In this document: one piece after another, positions 42,065 to 51,660 of the stretch
Numbering within the stretch: position 1 is the first letter of the stretch
How the letters are laid out: each line of letters begins with the position of its first letter
Source: an uncultured Sphaerochaeta sp.
GTDB taxonomy: Bacteria > Spirochaetota > Spirochaetia > Sphaerochaetales > Sphaerochaetaceae
DNA: 64,000 nt
Direction: 5' to 3'
Assembly (NCBI RefSeq): GCF_963677075.1
Contig: NZ_OY781873.1
Coordinates: forward strand, 1,885,715 to 1,949,714
Notes under the pieces: model-generated
Told to the model about the DNA's origin: nothing
The model's input: the letters and a program-made list of their open reading frames with translations, nothing else
Databases searched by the model: none
Translations under genes and position numbers: made by a program

Positions 42065-42190
42065 GAAAAACATTATAATAGTATAATAAATATATAAAAT
42101 AGTACAAAAACAATATAGATATAATTGTAAAAAAATTTAATATGATATAAAAAAACATATATATTATATGTATAACACTTAAAAACACTA
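42060..42190 (+). repeat. A-tract island 4
   Basis: A-run starts at 42066, 42088, 42096, 42106, 42129, 42149 and 42181 fit multiples of about 10.5 bases. The surrounding 41965-42616 region holds only short unsupported frames (for example 42291-42497). Confidence 0.5.
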
Positions 42191-42616
42191 TCATAGTAAA
42201 CAATAACGGAATAGAAAACTTACTATTTTATAGTCAGATTCAATTGTTTCTTCTGCAAGATTTGATGATGATGTATTGTAACAATCTATAATGGAATCAG
42301 GATTGGATTTATATGGTATCATCCCTAGCAGGACTCAGAATCGACGAAAGATTATTGAGCATGAGAATATTGTAACGTTGTTTTTGCAACGGATAGATGC
42401 AGTGTTGTACACATTGATAAACTTGAGAGCATCTATATTGAATATATATATAGAAGCTATATGTAACTATATTGTAAAAATAAGAAAACATATTTAAAAC
42501 ATTATATAATACTTATATAGTGATAGCAAATGTATTATAATTATACAGTTTACTATAATATTAAGTACTGAAATAAAATAAGACTCACTGTATACTTGCT
42601 TGATTCAGAATAATAC

Positions 42617-42645
42617 TTGTACGACCGATAAAGTGGGTATATACT
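42617..42645 (+). promoter_or_regulatory. promoter of the parA-like gene
   Basis: TTGTAC (42617-42622), 17 bases, TATACT (42640-42645). AAGG at 42653-42656 serves as the ribosome site of the gene starting at 42667. Confidence 0.6.
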
Positions 42646-42666
42646 ATGGCTTAAGGTTTATAATCC

Positions 42667-43428
42667 ATGGCTAAGACAATATCATTCCACCTCCAGAAAG
42701 GTGGTGTAGGAAAGACTACCATCTCAGGAACACTCGCTTGCCAATCCGCATTGGATGGGTATCGTACGTTGTTGATTGATGTTGATCCTCAAGGAAATGC
42801 TTCCTCTTGGTTTTTGAAGGAAGCTCCACTTTTTGAATTAGCTGATGTTGTCCAAGGGAAGTGCTATATCCAAGATGCTATCATTCCTATACCACAGATA
42901 CAGAACATGTCACTGCTTCCTACCTTTGGTATTGGTGGGACACTGAAACTGTATGCTGAAACAAAATTGGCCGAAGAGCCATTTGTTTTGCAGGACTTGG
43001 TACATGAAGTTTCGGAATCATTTGACAGGATAATCCTGGATCTTTCTCCAGGCCTCGGTCGTTTGGAACGTGCAGCGCTTATCTCCAGTAATGAAGTCAT
43101 TACACCTATGACACCTGAAGTATTTAGCCTTGATGGACTTGAAATATTCATTGATGAATTGGCGAAATTAAAGAAGAATCTACGATCTACGGTGAGCCAT
43201 TCAAAAATCATCATAAATTCTTTTGACAACAGGATAAAACAACACAGGGACATTTATAATGCAGCATGTGAAGGTGTGTTCACTGTGTACAAGATCCCAG
43301 TCGATCCTCTTTTTAGGAAAGCTCAGGAGGCAGGCTATGCTCCTCAGTTGTTCAAGTCAAGGGGACGAGGGTTAAAAGAGAGTACTGTAGGAGCAATCAA
43401 GACACTTAATAAAGATATTTGGAGATAA
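42667..43428 (+). CDS. ParA-type partition ATPase
   Basis: A 253-residue ParA/Soj-like ATPase. The deviant Walker A is KGGVGKTTISG (about residues 11-21) with signature Lys; Walker A' gives LLIDVDPQGNAS (about 36-47) and IILDLSPGLGR is the switch-like block. There is no N-terminal DNA-binding extension, so it resembles the short type Ib or chromosomal Soj class. The next gene encodes a small basic protein 3 bases after the stop. Type Ib plasmid partition units look like this. It lies in AT-rich DNA, far from genes that would mark the origin. Confidence 0.85.
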   Translation: MAKTISFHLQKGGVGKTTISGTLACQSALDGYRTLLIDVDPQGNASSWFLKEAPLFELADVVQGKCYIQDAIIPIPQIQNMSLLPTFGIGGTLKLYAETKLAEEPFVLQDLVHEVSESFDRIILDLSPGLGRLERAALISSNEVITPMTPEVFSLDGLEIFIDELAKLKKNLRSTVSHSKIIINSFDNRIKQHRDIYNAACEGVFTVYKIPVDPLFRKAQEAGYAPQLFKSRGRGLKESTVGAIKTLNKDIWR

Positions 43429-43431
43429 GGT

Positions 43432-43686
43432 ATGGCACTGAAAAAAAACCCGGATGTGGAAAATGAATCGGTCCTGGATGAGAGCATCAGCGGACAGAAA
43501 GCGAAAGAGTTATTCTCGAATGAACCAAAGAAGCGAAAAAAAGAAAACAAGGTACTCACTACGTTTTCAATCGAACCATCTTTCAAGAGGGAATTGGAAG
43601 AACTATTCCAGAGCATGGGCTTGGGCTGGGCTGCTGGAATACGGTTTTCCCTTCGTGAATTCGCAAAAAAACATGCTGAGGATTGA
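43432..43686 (+). CDS. small partner protein, possible ribbon-helix-helix
   Basis: An 84-residue highly charged protein. The C-terminal half (VLTTFSIEPSFKRELEELFQ and GWAAGIRFSLREFAKK) has the strand-helix-helix pattern of ribbon-helix-helix DNA-binding proteins, which serve as centromere-binding ParB partners of type Ib ParA proteins. The N-terminal 35 residues are Lys/Glu/Asn-rich and probably disordered. It is co-transcribed with parA (TAAGGTATG junction). A 14-bp palindrome follows and could be its site. Confidence 0.6.
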   Translation: MALKKNPDVENESVLDESISGQKAKELFSNEPKKRKKENKVLTTFSIEPSFKRELEELFQSMGLGWAAGIRFSLREFAKKHAED

Positions 43687-43781
43687 TACATTTAATACAT
43701 AATCGCCATACCATATCCTTGCTTATAATATCTTGCATTTTACTAGAAAAAGTTCATTGATTCTGTAATATTTTAATTAGA

Positions 43782-43814
43782 ACCTATATCAAATAATATT
43801 TATTTGATATAGGT
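43782..43814. promoter_or_regulatory. 14-bp inverted repeat after the par genes
   Basis: ACCTATATCAAATA (43782-43795), loop ATATT, then TATTTGATATAGGT (43801-43814). It is perfect and has no T-run after it. It could be a centromere site or an operator rather than a terminator. Confidence 0.55.
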
Positions 43815-43839
43815 ATACTATGTATATGCCTACATAATA

Positions 43840-44040
43840 GTTTAAAAAAGTATAGAATTTATTAGTTTAGGTATTTTAATAAACAATTAAAATAGCAATA
43901 TACGATATCCCAAAATAAAAATATATTGGATTAATATAAAAATAAATAAAATACTATACAATAAACAGCAGAAATGATATTGAAATGCATTTCAATATAT
44001 AAAAATATGTATTAAAAAAACAATATTATCAACCATTGGA
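43840..44040 (+). repeat. A-tract island 5 with a 22-bp palindrome
   Basis: A-rich DNA on the plus strand, with loosely phased runs of three to seven A. At 43977-43998 it carries a perfect palindrome (ATATTGAAATG-CATTTCAATAT). Confidence 0.55.
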
Positions 44041-44092
44041 CGAAGCATTATAGTTGATGAAATGTTATCAGACCTTTTTTTGGAATTCTCTT

Positions 44093-44121
44093 TTGAGCTC
44101 TTCTCTGTCATGCGGTATAAT
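44093..44121 (+). promoter_or_regulatory. promoter of the GH13 gene
   Basis: TTGAGC (44093-44098), exactly 17 bases, TATAAT (44116-44121). Transcription would begin near 44128, so the GTG at 44127 cannot be the start codon and ATG 44142 is favoured. Confidence 0.75.
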
Positions 44122-44141
44122 CTTTTGTGAGGTATGCAGAG

Positions 44142-45749
44142 ATGGCAACAGCATGGTGGGAAGAGTGTATCGTCTATCAGATCTATCCACGTAGTTTTCA
44201 GGATACAAATGGTGATGGGATCGGAGATATTCAAGGTATCATTAAGAGATTGGATTACCTGGTTTCACTAGGTATCGGTGCAATATGGCTAAGTCCGATA
44301 TATTGCTCACCAATGGCCGATTTTGGGTATGACATTACTGACTACCAGGATGTGGATCCGGTATTTGGAACAATGACTGATGTGGAGAAATTGATACAAG
44401 AAGCGCATAAGAAAAATATCAAAGTCATATTTGATATGGTGCTCAATCATACCTCTATAGAGCATCCATGGTTCCAGGAGAGTCGGCAATCGAAGGATAA
44501 TGATAAGGCTGACTATTACATCTGGAGTGATACGGTACCAAATAATTGGCAAGCTGCATTTGGGAAGAGAGCGTGGAGCTATGATGAGGTGAGGAAGCAA
44601 TACTATCTTCATTCTTTCTTGGAGGAGCAACCGGATCTTAACTGGAGAAATCAGGAGGTTGTAGATGCAATGTTCTCAACCCTTACATTCTGGTTGGATC
44701 GTGGGGTAGATGGGTTCCGTCTTGATGTGATCAATTGCATATTCAAGGATAAGACACTGAGAAGCAACCCAAGAATTTTTGGAACTCGTCCAAGACCTTA
44801 TGATATGCAACGACATATCTTTGACAGAAATAGACCGGGAACACATCAGAAATTGAGAATGATGCGTCAACTGGTGGATACATACCCAGATAGGATGTTG
44901 GTAGGTGAAATCATGGTTGAGCTGCCAGGGGAGCCTGAATTGGCTGCCTCCTTCTTAGGTAGGAATAGGGATGAACTACATCTCTCTTTTGATTTCTCTC
45001 TTGCCTATATTCGATTCAATGCAATCAAGTGGCAGCGAAGCGCAAAGCGCTGGTGTGAAGCAATTGGGAAAAATAGGATACCGAGTTGGGTACTAAATAA
45101 CCATGATATACCACGAATAGTAAGCCGACTTTCTGGAAATGTAGCAAAAGCGAAACTTGCTGCTTTGTTTTTGCTCACGCAGAGGGGCTCAATATTCTTA
45201 TACTACGGAGAAGAATTGGGTTTGCCCGATTCAAAAGTCCCTTGGAAAGCAATCAAAGATCCTCTAGGGAAACGATATTGGCCGGTTCATCCAGGAAGGG
45301 ACCCTGCGAGGGGGCCAATGATCTGGTCCAATGAAGAAGGACATGGTTTTACGGATGGAGAAAGCTGGCTTCCATTTGCTTCTAATGCTGATTCCTATGC
45401 AGTAACAGAGCAAGAGCAAGATGCGTCATCTATGTTGCATTATTATCGTGCTCTGATTGGAATGAGAAAAGAGGAAACTGTTTTCAGACGTGGTGCTTGT
45501 ACATATATGAATACGAGCAACAAGCATATTGTTTGTTATCTACGCGAATATGAAGATGAGAAGCGATTGATGCTTCTGAATTTCAGCGCAAGGAAACAGA
45601 ATGTTGCCATACGTGACTTGGCCTATAAAAAAGGAGACTGGATATTGCGCTTTACTTCACAACGAATGCTTCCGGATACCAAGGCCGAATCTTTTATGCT
45701 TCAACCTTGGCAGGGATGCGTTTACAGTCTGAAGAGCAGGTCGTCATAA
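44142..45749 (+). CDS. alpha-glucosidase / oligo-1,6-glucosidase, GH13
   Basis: A 535-residue GH13 enzyme of the oligosaccharide alpha-glucosidase group. Conserved regions are YQIYPRSFQDTNGDGIGDI at the start, DMVLNHTS (region I), GVDGFRLDVIN (nucleophile Asp, about residue 194), VGEIMVE (acid/base Glu, about 255) and NNHDIPR (stabilising Asp, about 320). It is cytoplasmic and should cleave isomaltose- or maltose-type oligosaccharides. The start follows GAGG. Its last 28 bases overlap the convergent glutamine synthetase gene. Confidence 0.93.
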   Translation: MATAWWEECIVYQIYPRSFQDTNGDGIGDIQGIIKRLDYLVSLGIGAIWLSPIYCSPMADFGYDITDYQDVDPVFGTMTDVEKLIQEAHKKNIKVIFDMVLNHTSIEHPWFQESRQSKDNDKADYYIWSDTVPNNWQAAFGKRAWSYDEVRKQYYLHSFLEEQPDLNWRNQEVVDAMFSTLTFWLDRGVDGFRLDVINCIFKDKTLRSNPRIFGTRPRPYDMQRHIFDRNRPGTHQKLRMMRQLVDTYPDRMLVGEIMVELPGEPELAASFLGRNRDELHLSFDFSLAYIRFNAIKWQRSAKRWCEAIGKNRIPSWVLNNHDIPRIVSRLSGNVAKAKLAALFLLTQRGSIFLYYGEELGLPDSKVPWKAIKDPLGKRYWPVHPGRDPARGPMIWSNEEGHGFTDGESWLPFASNADSYAVTEQEQDASSMLHYYRALIGMRKEETVFRRGACTYMNTSNKHIVCYLREYEDEKRLMLLNFSARKQNVAIRDLAYKKGDWILRFTSQRMLPDTKAESFMLQPWQGCVYSLKSRSS

Positions 45750-47842
45750 CTGGGAAATGGCCAGTATTGTTTCTCTGTGTATGTCTCTGCAAGATCGACA
45801 TAACTTCTCAGTGTTTGCATCTGAGGTACCACCTCATCACGATAGATTTCTGCCTGGGTCAGTACTTCGTTATTAAAGGACAGTGCTTTTGCTACACAGA
45901 CATGCAAGTATTCTGTAGCTTCAATTGCCTGATTGAGAGCATTCTGGACAATACCCACATTCCGTTTTTGCAGCGTGGTATCGAGCCCAATGGCATTTTG
46001 CTTGGCAATTGTATCGCTGAGCTTACCAACATATTCGCTTACCGCAGGAATGATGTACTTTCTGCACATCTCCACCATGATCGACGCTTCAATGTTGATC
46101 TGTTTGCTGTAGGTCTGCAAGTAAATTTCTAGTCTGGAGGTAATCTCACTCTTCGTAAAAACCTTTTGTTTTTCAAAGAGCTCCAAGCTCTTCTCACTCA
46201 GCATTTGCGGCAGAGCACTCACCGTGTCTTTAAACTCGGGAAGCCCGCGTTTCTTTGCTTCGTCTTTCCACGCTTTGCTATACCCATTTCCGTTGAAAAC
46301 AATGCGTTTATGGCCCTGATAGAAATCCGTAATGATGTTGTGGCACTCAAGCTCAACATCTTCTGCAGCCTCAAGGCGATCGGCAGCTTCCTCAAGAACT
46401 TGTGCAACAGCAGTGTTGATATAAATATTCGGGCCTGCCATAGACTGCGATGAGCCTACCATCCGGTATTCAAACTTGTTGCCGGTGAAGGCAATTGGAC
46501 TGGTTCTGTTACGGTCGGTCAGGTCCTTGGGTAGCTGGGGCAGCATGGTCATGCCCATCTGAACATATTGTCGGTCGCTTTTTGTGCAACACCCTTCCAT
46601 GGTAATGGTGTCGAGGATGGTGCTGAGCTGTTCCCCCAGATAGATGCTGATTATTGCGGGAGGAGCTTCGGCGCTGCCAAGGCGATGGTCATTGCCTGCG
46701 GTGGCGGCTCCGCATCTGATAAGAGGAGCATATTCATCCATTGCCTTGATAAAAGCAGTAAGGAAGACGAGAAATTGCAGATTATCCTCGACATTGTTGC
46801 CAGGGCTGAGAAGATTGATGCCATCATCAGTACTGAGTGACCAGTTATCATGCTTTCCCGATCCATTCACTCCCAGGAAAGGTTTCTCATGGAGGAGGGC
46901 AACCATGCCGTGGCGAAGTGCCACCATCTGGAGTACATCCATCAGAAGTTGGTTGTGATCCGTTGAGAGATTCGCAGCATCATATACAACTGCGATCTCA
47001 AACTGGTTGGGAGCAGCTTCCTTGTGCTGGGTCTTGCTGCTGATACCGAGCTTCCAAAGCTCAAAATTGAGTTCACTCATGAACACTGTCACCCGATCCC
47101 CAATGGTGCCGTAGTAGTGGTCATTCAGTTCCTGTCCCTTGGCAGCCAAGTTACCCATGACTGTCCGTCCAGTGAGCCTTAAGTCAGGTCTCTGGTCATA
47201 AAACTGCTTGTCCACCAAGAAATATTCCTGCTCTGGGCCAATGTTTACAATTACCCTTTTTGCCTTGTTGTTTCCTAGGGCCTTCAGTACACGCAGTGTC
47301 TGTTTCTCAAGAGCCTGGTTGCTTCTGAGCAATGGTACTTTCTTGTCAAGTGCTTCCCCGTTGTAGGAGAAGAATGCAGTGGGTATGTACAGGGTTTTTA
47401 CCCCGTTGACGTCCTTGATGAAGGCAGGGGAGGAGGTATCCCAAGCCGTATATCCACGTGCTTCAAATGTTGCTCTCAGTCCTCCATTTGGAAATGAAGA
47501 GGCATCCCCCTCTCCCTTGATCAACTCCTTCCCGCTGAATTCGAGCAGGACCTTCCCGCCCTTGGTGGGGCTGATGAATGAGTCATGTTTTTCTGCGGTA
47601 AGGCCGGTAAGGGGCTGGAACCAGTGACAGAAATGGGTTGCTCCTTTTGCAAGGGCCCACTGCTTCATTGCACTTGCAACAAAATCTGCCAGTTCACTGG
47701 TAAGTTCACGTTGACCACGCTGTACTTCCTTCAGCTGCCTGATGATCGGATCGCTGAGGTACTTACCCATCTCTACTTCAGTGAAGCAATTGACTCCATA
47801 GAAATCGGTAACCGGTGTTTTGGCGTAGTCTATATCGAACAT
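45722..47842 (-). CDS. glnN: glutamine synthetase type III
   Basis: A 706-residue GSIII, far longer than the 450-residue GSI. Typical blocks are GATHFCHWFQPLTGLTAEKHDSF (about 70-92), NIGPEQEYFLVDK (metal Glu, about 200), LHEKPFLGVNGSGKHDNWSL, the ammonia-side RLGSAEAPPAII and NRTSPIAFTGNKFEYRMVGSSQS. It condenses glutamate and ammonia with ATP. GAGGATGGGCACT before ATG 47842 (MFDIDYAKT) is a better start than the ATGs at 47851 or 47875. The gene is a single unit with no nearby nitrogen genes. Confidence 0.95.
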   Translation of the reverse strand: MFDIDYAKTPVTDFYGVNCFTEVEMGKYLSDPIIRQLKEVQRGQRELTSELADFVASAMKQWALAKGATHFCHWFQPLTGLTAEKHDSFISPTKGGKVLLEFSGKELIKGEGDASSFPNGGLRATFEARGYTAWDTSSPAFIKDVNGVKTLYIPTAFFSYNGEALDKKVPLLRSNQALEKQTLRVLKALGNNKAKRVIVNIGPEQEYFLVDKQFYDQRPDLRLTGRTVMGNLAAKGQELNDHYYGTIGDRVTVFMSELNFELWKLGISSKTQHKEAAPNQFEIAVVYDAANLSTDHNQLLMDVLQMVALRHGMVALLHEKPFLGVNGSGKHDNWSLSTDDGINLLSPGNNVEDNLQFLVFLTAFIKAMDEYAPLIRCGAATAGNDHRLGSAEAPPAIISIYLGEQLSTILDTITMEGCCTKSDRQYVQMGMTMLPQLPKDLTDRNRTSPIAFTGNKFEYRMVGSSQSMAGPNIYINTAVAQVLEEAADRLEAAEDVELECHNIITDFYQGHKRIVFNGNGYSKAWKDEAKKRGLPEFKDTVSALPQMLSEKSLELFEKQKVFTKSEITSRLEIYLQTYSKQINIEASIMVEMCRKYIIPAVSEYVGKLSDTIAKQNAIGLDTTLQKRNVGIVQNALNQAIEATEYLHVCVAKALSFNNEVLTQAEIYRDEVVPQMQTLRSYVDLAETYTEKQYWPFPSYDDLLFRL

Positions 47843-47916
47843 AGTGCCCATCCTCTGATTGGTATGTTCAGACAATACACACTTTTTGCATGATTATGCA
47901 ATAAGGCAGAGGATTA

Positions 47917-49011
47917 CTACGTATCTTTTGGCGTGATGCTGATGGTAATGGTATCTTGATACAGCCCTGCTGGAGCCATGTCAGCACGGTCTTGATTGAT
48001 TCCAGATATCTCAATCGAACGAATATTTGGAGCAGTGGAAGAAAGATTTACCCAGTCAAGGGGGACACTTCCTGTTACTGGTTCTCCTCCGAAGAGAAGA
48101 AGGTAGGGGATGGCAAAAAGCGTACGTTGACCATCTAGATGCAGACTGAAGGTTGGGCTTCCCACATTATTGCTGAAGGTAACCTCTACTCCATATATTT
48201 TTCCATTCTCAGCATTTTGCAGTGTCAGTTGGGCTTCTGCAATCTTTGTCTTGTCAGTTCCATATGCATTCTGGATGGAGAATCCTGTTTCTGCTTGGAT
48301 GGTTAGGTTGAGAATTGGCTCTGAAATTACTTCTCCAAAGGGAATGGCTCCAATCGGAGACTCTCTGAAATTCTGCCCTGGTAATGGCATGTTTCCGTTG
48401 CTGGGTACATCTTTGTTATTGATTTTCGCATAGGTATAGCCCCGATAGAATCCACTACCATTATTTGCTGTAGCAATATTGAAGGTTTCAAGGTTGTTGG
48501 AAGTCAATGTATAGTTTGATCCAGATCTGACTTTGTTTGTCATGTTTGTTTCCCATGATACCAGATAGAGCTGAATTGAACTAATTTTAGATACTTGGTT
48601 CCCTGAAGCTCCTGGCACCATAGGAGTACCCGGAACACTGGTGATATCCTGTTTAAGAAAGCCTCCATCTGAAAGATTCGTAACAGCCACAATACGGAAT
48701 CCAAAGCTTGAATTATTGGTATAATGCTTCTGTCCACTCGAATCAGTATAGGAGTATCGATCTCCAGAAAATGAAATCCCATTGGTAACAGGTGAAACAA
48801 CCATAAAAGCCGGATCAAATAATGGAGCTCCATTTGTATTGAATGTCATGGTACCCAAAAGTGCGATAAGGTTGCCATCAGGAAACAAAGGAGTAGTGCC
48901 AATTTGGAAAGCAATTGGATTTGAGTTGTCATACGTAACTTCAATCTGACCCCAAAGAAGTGCCTGGCAATAGAAGATCAAGACTGAGACCAATAATACC
49001 AATTTTTTCAT
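47917..49011 (-). CDS. exported pilin-like paralogue 1
   Basis: A 364-residue secreted protein. The signal peptide (MKKLVLLVSVLIFYCQALLWG) leads to a mature start QIEVTYDN with alternating hydrophobic residues. The N-terminal half has the shared block LGTMTFNTNGAPLFDPAFMV. The C-terminal half has ETGFSIQNAYGTDKTKIAEAQ, IPYLLLFG and ends AGLYQDTITISITPKDT. The closing strand resembles the G-strand of archaic chaperone-usher pilins and spore-coat-U domains. No other family is recognised. No Shine-Dalgarno site is evident. Three relatives lie next to it. The pilin role is inference. Confidence 0.65.
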   Translation of the reverse strand: MKKLVLLVSVLIFYCQALLWGQIEVTYDNSNPIAFQIGTTPLFPDGNLIALLGTMTFNTNGAPLFDPAFMVVSPVTNGISFSGDRYSYTDSSGQKHYTNNSSFGFRIVAVTNLSDGGFLKQDITSVPGTPMVPGASGNQVSKISSIQLYLVSWETNMTNKVRSGSNYTLTSNNLETFNIATANNGSGFYRGYTYAKINNKDVPSNGNMPLPGQNFRESPIGAIPFGEVISEPILNLTIQAETGFSIQNAYGTDKTKIAEAQLTLQNAENGKIYGVEVTFSNNVGSPTFSLHLDGQRTLFAIPYLLLFGGEPVTGSVPLDWVNLSSTAPNIRSIEISGINQDRADMAPAGLYQDTITISITPKDT

Positions 49012-49150
49012 GGAGGCATGGTATAGGAGAAATAGGATTAATTCAATAGATTCTTTATTGATATTTATTCTAGATGAGTAAATAACGATGGATGTCCAAA
49101 ATTAGAAAATCAATGCAAACAGGGTAAGCTGAAACACTGGAAATCTGAAA

Positions 49151-50187
49151 CTAACTATCAATTGGTGTGATTTCAACAAATATGGTGTCTTTATACGTTC
49201 CCGCAAGTGCAGTTTCTGCTTGTGTCCTGTCAATCCCAGCAATAAATATGGGCATGGTTCCCGCGGGGGCAAGAATATCTTCCCATAGTAATGGGACACC
49301 GCCAATAACTTCGCGAGTGCCAAAGAGAAGCGTGTATGGGATGGCATATGGTATCTCAACATTGTTGAGACGCAGATAGAAATCTGGATTATTCTGTGCG
49401 TTTCTGAAGGTAATGTTAACAGAATACGGAAAACCCTCTATAGCATTTTGCAGCATGAGCTGAGCTTCTGCAACTTGTATCTGGGACCCCGTATAAGCTT
49501 CTTCAATGGGAAAAGCCTCTTCCTGTACGATGGAGAGAAGAAAGTTAACCTGCTCGACTGGATCTCCATAGGGAATTGGGTCATCAGGGATTGTTTCTCC
49601 AGGTTCAAGAAGAGAAGTAGTAGAAGAAGGGGGCTGTCCTTCGATGATCTCCTGCCCATTCACAGGTACATATACATTGTTGTTCTGATTGTTCTCATCC
49701 TGGATCTGGAGGTTGAAGGAACCGAATATTCCATTTTTCCAGGTATAGATTTCGCCTTCAATATAGCGGTGGGCATTCTGCGTACTGATGAGATATATGC
49801 CGATAGTAACAGTCCCATCAGTAAGTTCCAGATTCTCATTTTTTAATAAATGACTCGTTTGGTTATCGATATAACGCCAATTGTGTTCCATGCACTGGCG
49901 AGGCGGAAATCAGAATCCTCAGGTCGGTTATGGTCCATTTCTCCACTGAATGTAAACTGTAAATCACCATCATAGGAAAGGAGTAATGGGTCCTGAATGA
50001 CATCGTTATCAGGATTATTGAAAACCAAAGTGCCAAGTTTTGCGACGAAGTCATTCTGGTTGAACGGAGCACTCCCTCTCTCAAAATAGAGGTAGGTTGA
50101 GGGGGTATAGGTTACTGTGATATCAGCAGACAAGAGGCTGGCAACCAAGATGAAGAGCAAAGCGCTGATTTGTCGCTTCTTACTCAT
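49151..50187 (-). pseudogene. exported pilin-like paralogue 2, frameshifted
   Basis: Two overlapping reverse frames make one protein of about 345 residues. The first (from ATG 50187) has a signal peptide and mature start ADITVTYTPS, then FVAKLGTLVFNN, ending at a stop near 49843. The second continues LLKNENLELTDGTVTIGIYL to the family end AGTYKDTIFVEITPIDS. Adding one T to the TTT near 49850 restores the frame through RVILLKNEN. It may be a real single-base loss, a switch, or a read error. The middle carries a short Pro/Ser-rich linker. Confidence 0.7.
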
Positions 50188-50297
50188 TGAATACGATACT
50201 AACAAAGATTGGATGCCCGAGCAAGTAAAAAAAATAAATATATACAGACTTTGTACAAATAAAACAATTTGTACATATGCAAAAGAATAAAATTATA

Positions 50298-51449
50298 CTA
50301 AGGTGTTAATATGTCTAATGGGATGATATTTACAGTTACCGTATCACTATACTGGCCCTGTGGAGCTTCCCAGATATTTTCACCATCATGGATTGAAACT
50401 GTTATTGTTTCTTGCATCGACGCAAAGGTGTTGTTGCTGGTAAACAGATTTCTCCACTCTATGAACTGTGCATGGGGAATCGGTTCAAGGTCGTATCCAA
50501 AATAGAGTTGGTATGGAATCTCGTACTCGGAGAGATCTCCATTTAGATGCAACTTGAATCCATCTGGATCCTTGCTCGTAAAAGCAATTTCAACACCGTA
50601 CTCTGTGTTTTCTTCCGCTAGGCTTACTTCCAGCTGCAAGGTGGCTATAACAGGTCGATTTCCCAGAATGGCATCCTGTAAGTCAAAGGACGCTGGATTA
50701 CTAATAATACTGAAAGCGTATTGGTGTTCATAAGGGAAGCCATCTCCTTCGAAGGGGATCTCGACCTCGTCTCCTGGAACAGGAGCACTAGGGATGAAAG
50801 GAGCTGTAGGGGTAGCTGTTCCGCTACCATCCACCTCTACTGGGATTTCTTCAAATTCTTGTTGACCCTGCCCGTCAGCTGATACTCCAAATGATCCAAT
50901 GGAACTGTTCTCATCCAATGAGTAATAGACACCAGGTATGTAGTAATCATATCCATAGTCCGGAGCAATCATGACAATATAGGTGGTCAGTGTGTCTACT
51001 TGTCCAGGCAACACATTTCCCCCTCCAGATACTAGGTCAATCGTTCCATTTTCTACAAGTACAGAATCAGCAACTGCCCCCCCTATGATAGTAATAGCTC
51101 TTAGTGTAACCGGGATCTGTTCTTCATAAACAATCTGTCCAGTATTAGTATCTCTTACATATCCTTCGATAAATAAGCTTGTACTCACACTTATATTTAT
51201 AAGTTCTGGATCAAATAGATTGTTTCCATTTGTCCAAAGAGTTAGTGTCCCAAGCAGTGCACAAAGATTGGCTGGATAAATTTCAATATCACCTGAGTTG
51301 AAAGTGGAAAGCACAGGAGGAGGTCCATATTGAAACTGTAAATATTGTTCAGTTTCATAGGACGATGTTATCGTTATATCCTTCTTTGCAACAAGGATTC
51401 CATTTGTGAGTATGATAAAAATGGCAATTAGTAACCAACTTTTTTTCAT
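50298..51449 (-). CDS. exported pilin-like paralogue 3
   Basis: A 383-residue secreted protein. The start at 51449 (MKKSWLLIAIFIILTNG) gives a proper signal peptide; the upstream ATG at 51554 does not. The mature chain begins near DITITSSYETEQYLQF, has the block NLCALLGTLTLWTNGNNLFDPELI, a Pro-rich linker in the middle, and ends GQYSDTVTVNIIPLDILTP. The central part PASFDLQDAILG...ATLQLEV and EIPYQLYFG matches paralogue 1. No Shine-Dalgarno site is evident. It is divergent from paralogue 4 with about 210 AT-rich bases between. Confidence 0.65.
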   Translation of the reverse strand: MKKSWLLIAIFIILTNGILVAKKDITITSSYETEQYLQFQYGPPPVLSTFNSGDIEIYPANLCALLGTLTLWTNGNNLFDPELINISVSTSLFIEGYVRDTNTGQIVYEEQIPVTLRAITIIGGAVADSVLVENGTIDLVSGGGNVLPGQVDTLTTYIVMIAPDYGYDYYIPGVYYSLDENSSIGSFGVSADGQGQQEFEEIPVEVDGSGTATPTAPFIPSAPVPGDEVEIPFEGDGFPYEHQYAFSIISNPASFDLQDAILGNRPVIATLQLEVSLAEENTEYGVEIAFTSKDPDGFKLHLNGDLSEYEIPYQLYFGYDLEPIPHAQFIEWRNLFTSNNTFASMQETITVSIHDGENIWEAPQGQYSDTVTVNIIPLDILTP

Positions 51450-51660
51450 ACTGAAAGTGTAGGGGCAATGGAGGTAGCAGTCAATGGTTGATTCGGTGTC
51501 AAATGTGGGCTGGGAACCCAAAAAAACGACAGATAGAAGTATCAAAATAATCACTAAGGGACATGTTATGTCATATACTTATATATATTTATGTTGGTTA
51601 ATAAAGTAAAAAAAGAACAAAGGAATGAAAGGTAGGCACTTATACAATTAGATAGGATTC

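Noticed and set aside
42291..42497. 68-codon frame between the GH1 and parA genes
   Set aside because: AT-rich chance frame, with no ribosome site and no recognisable domain.
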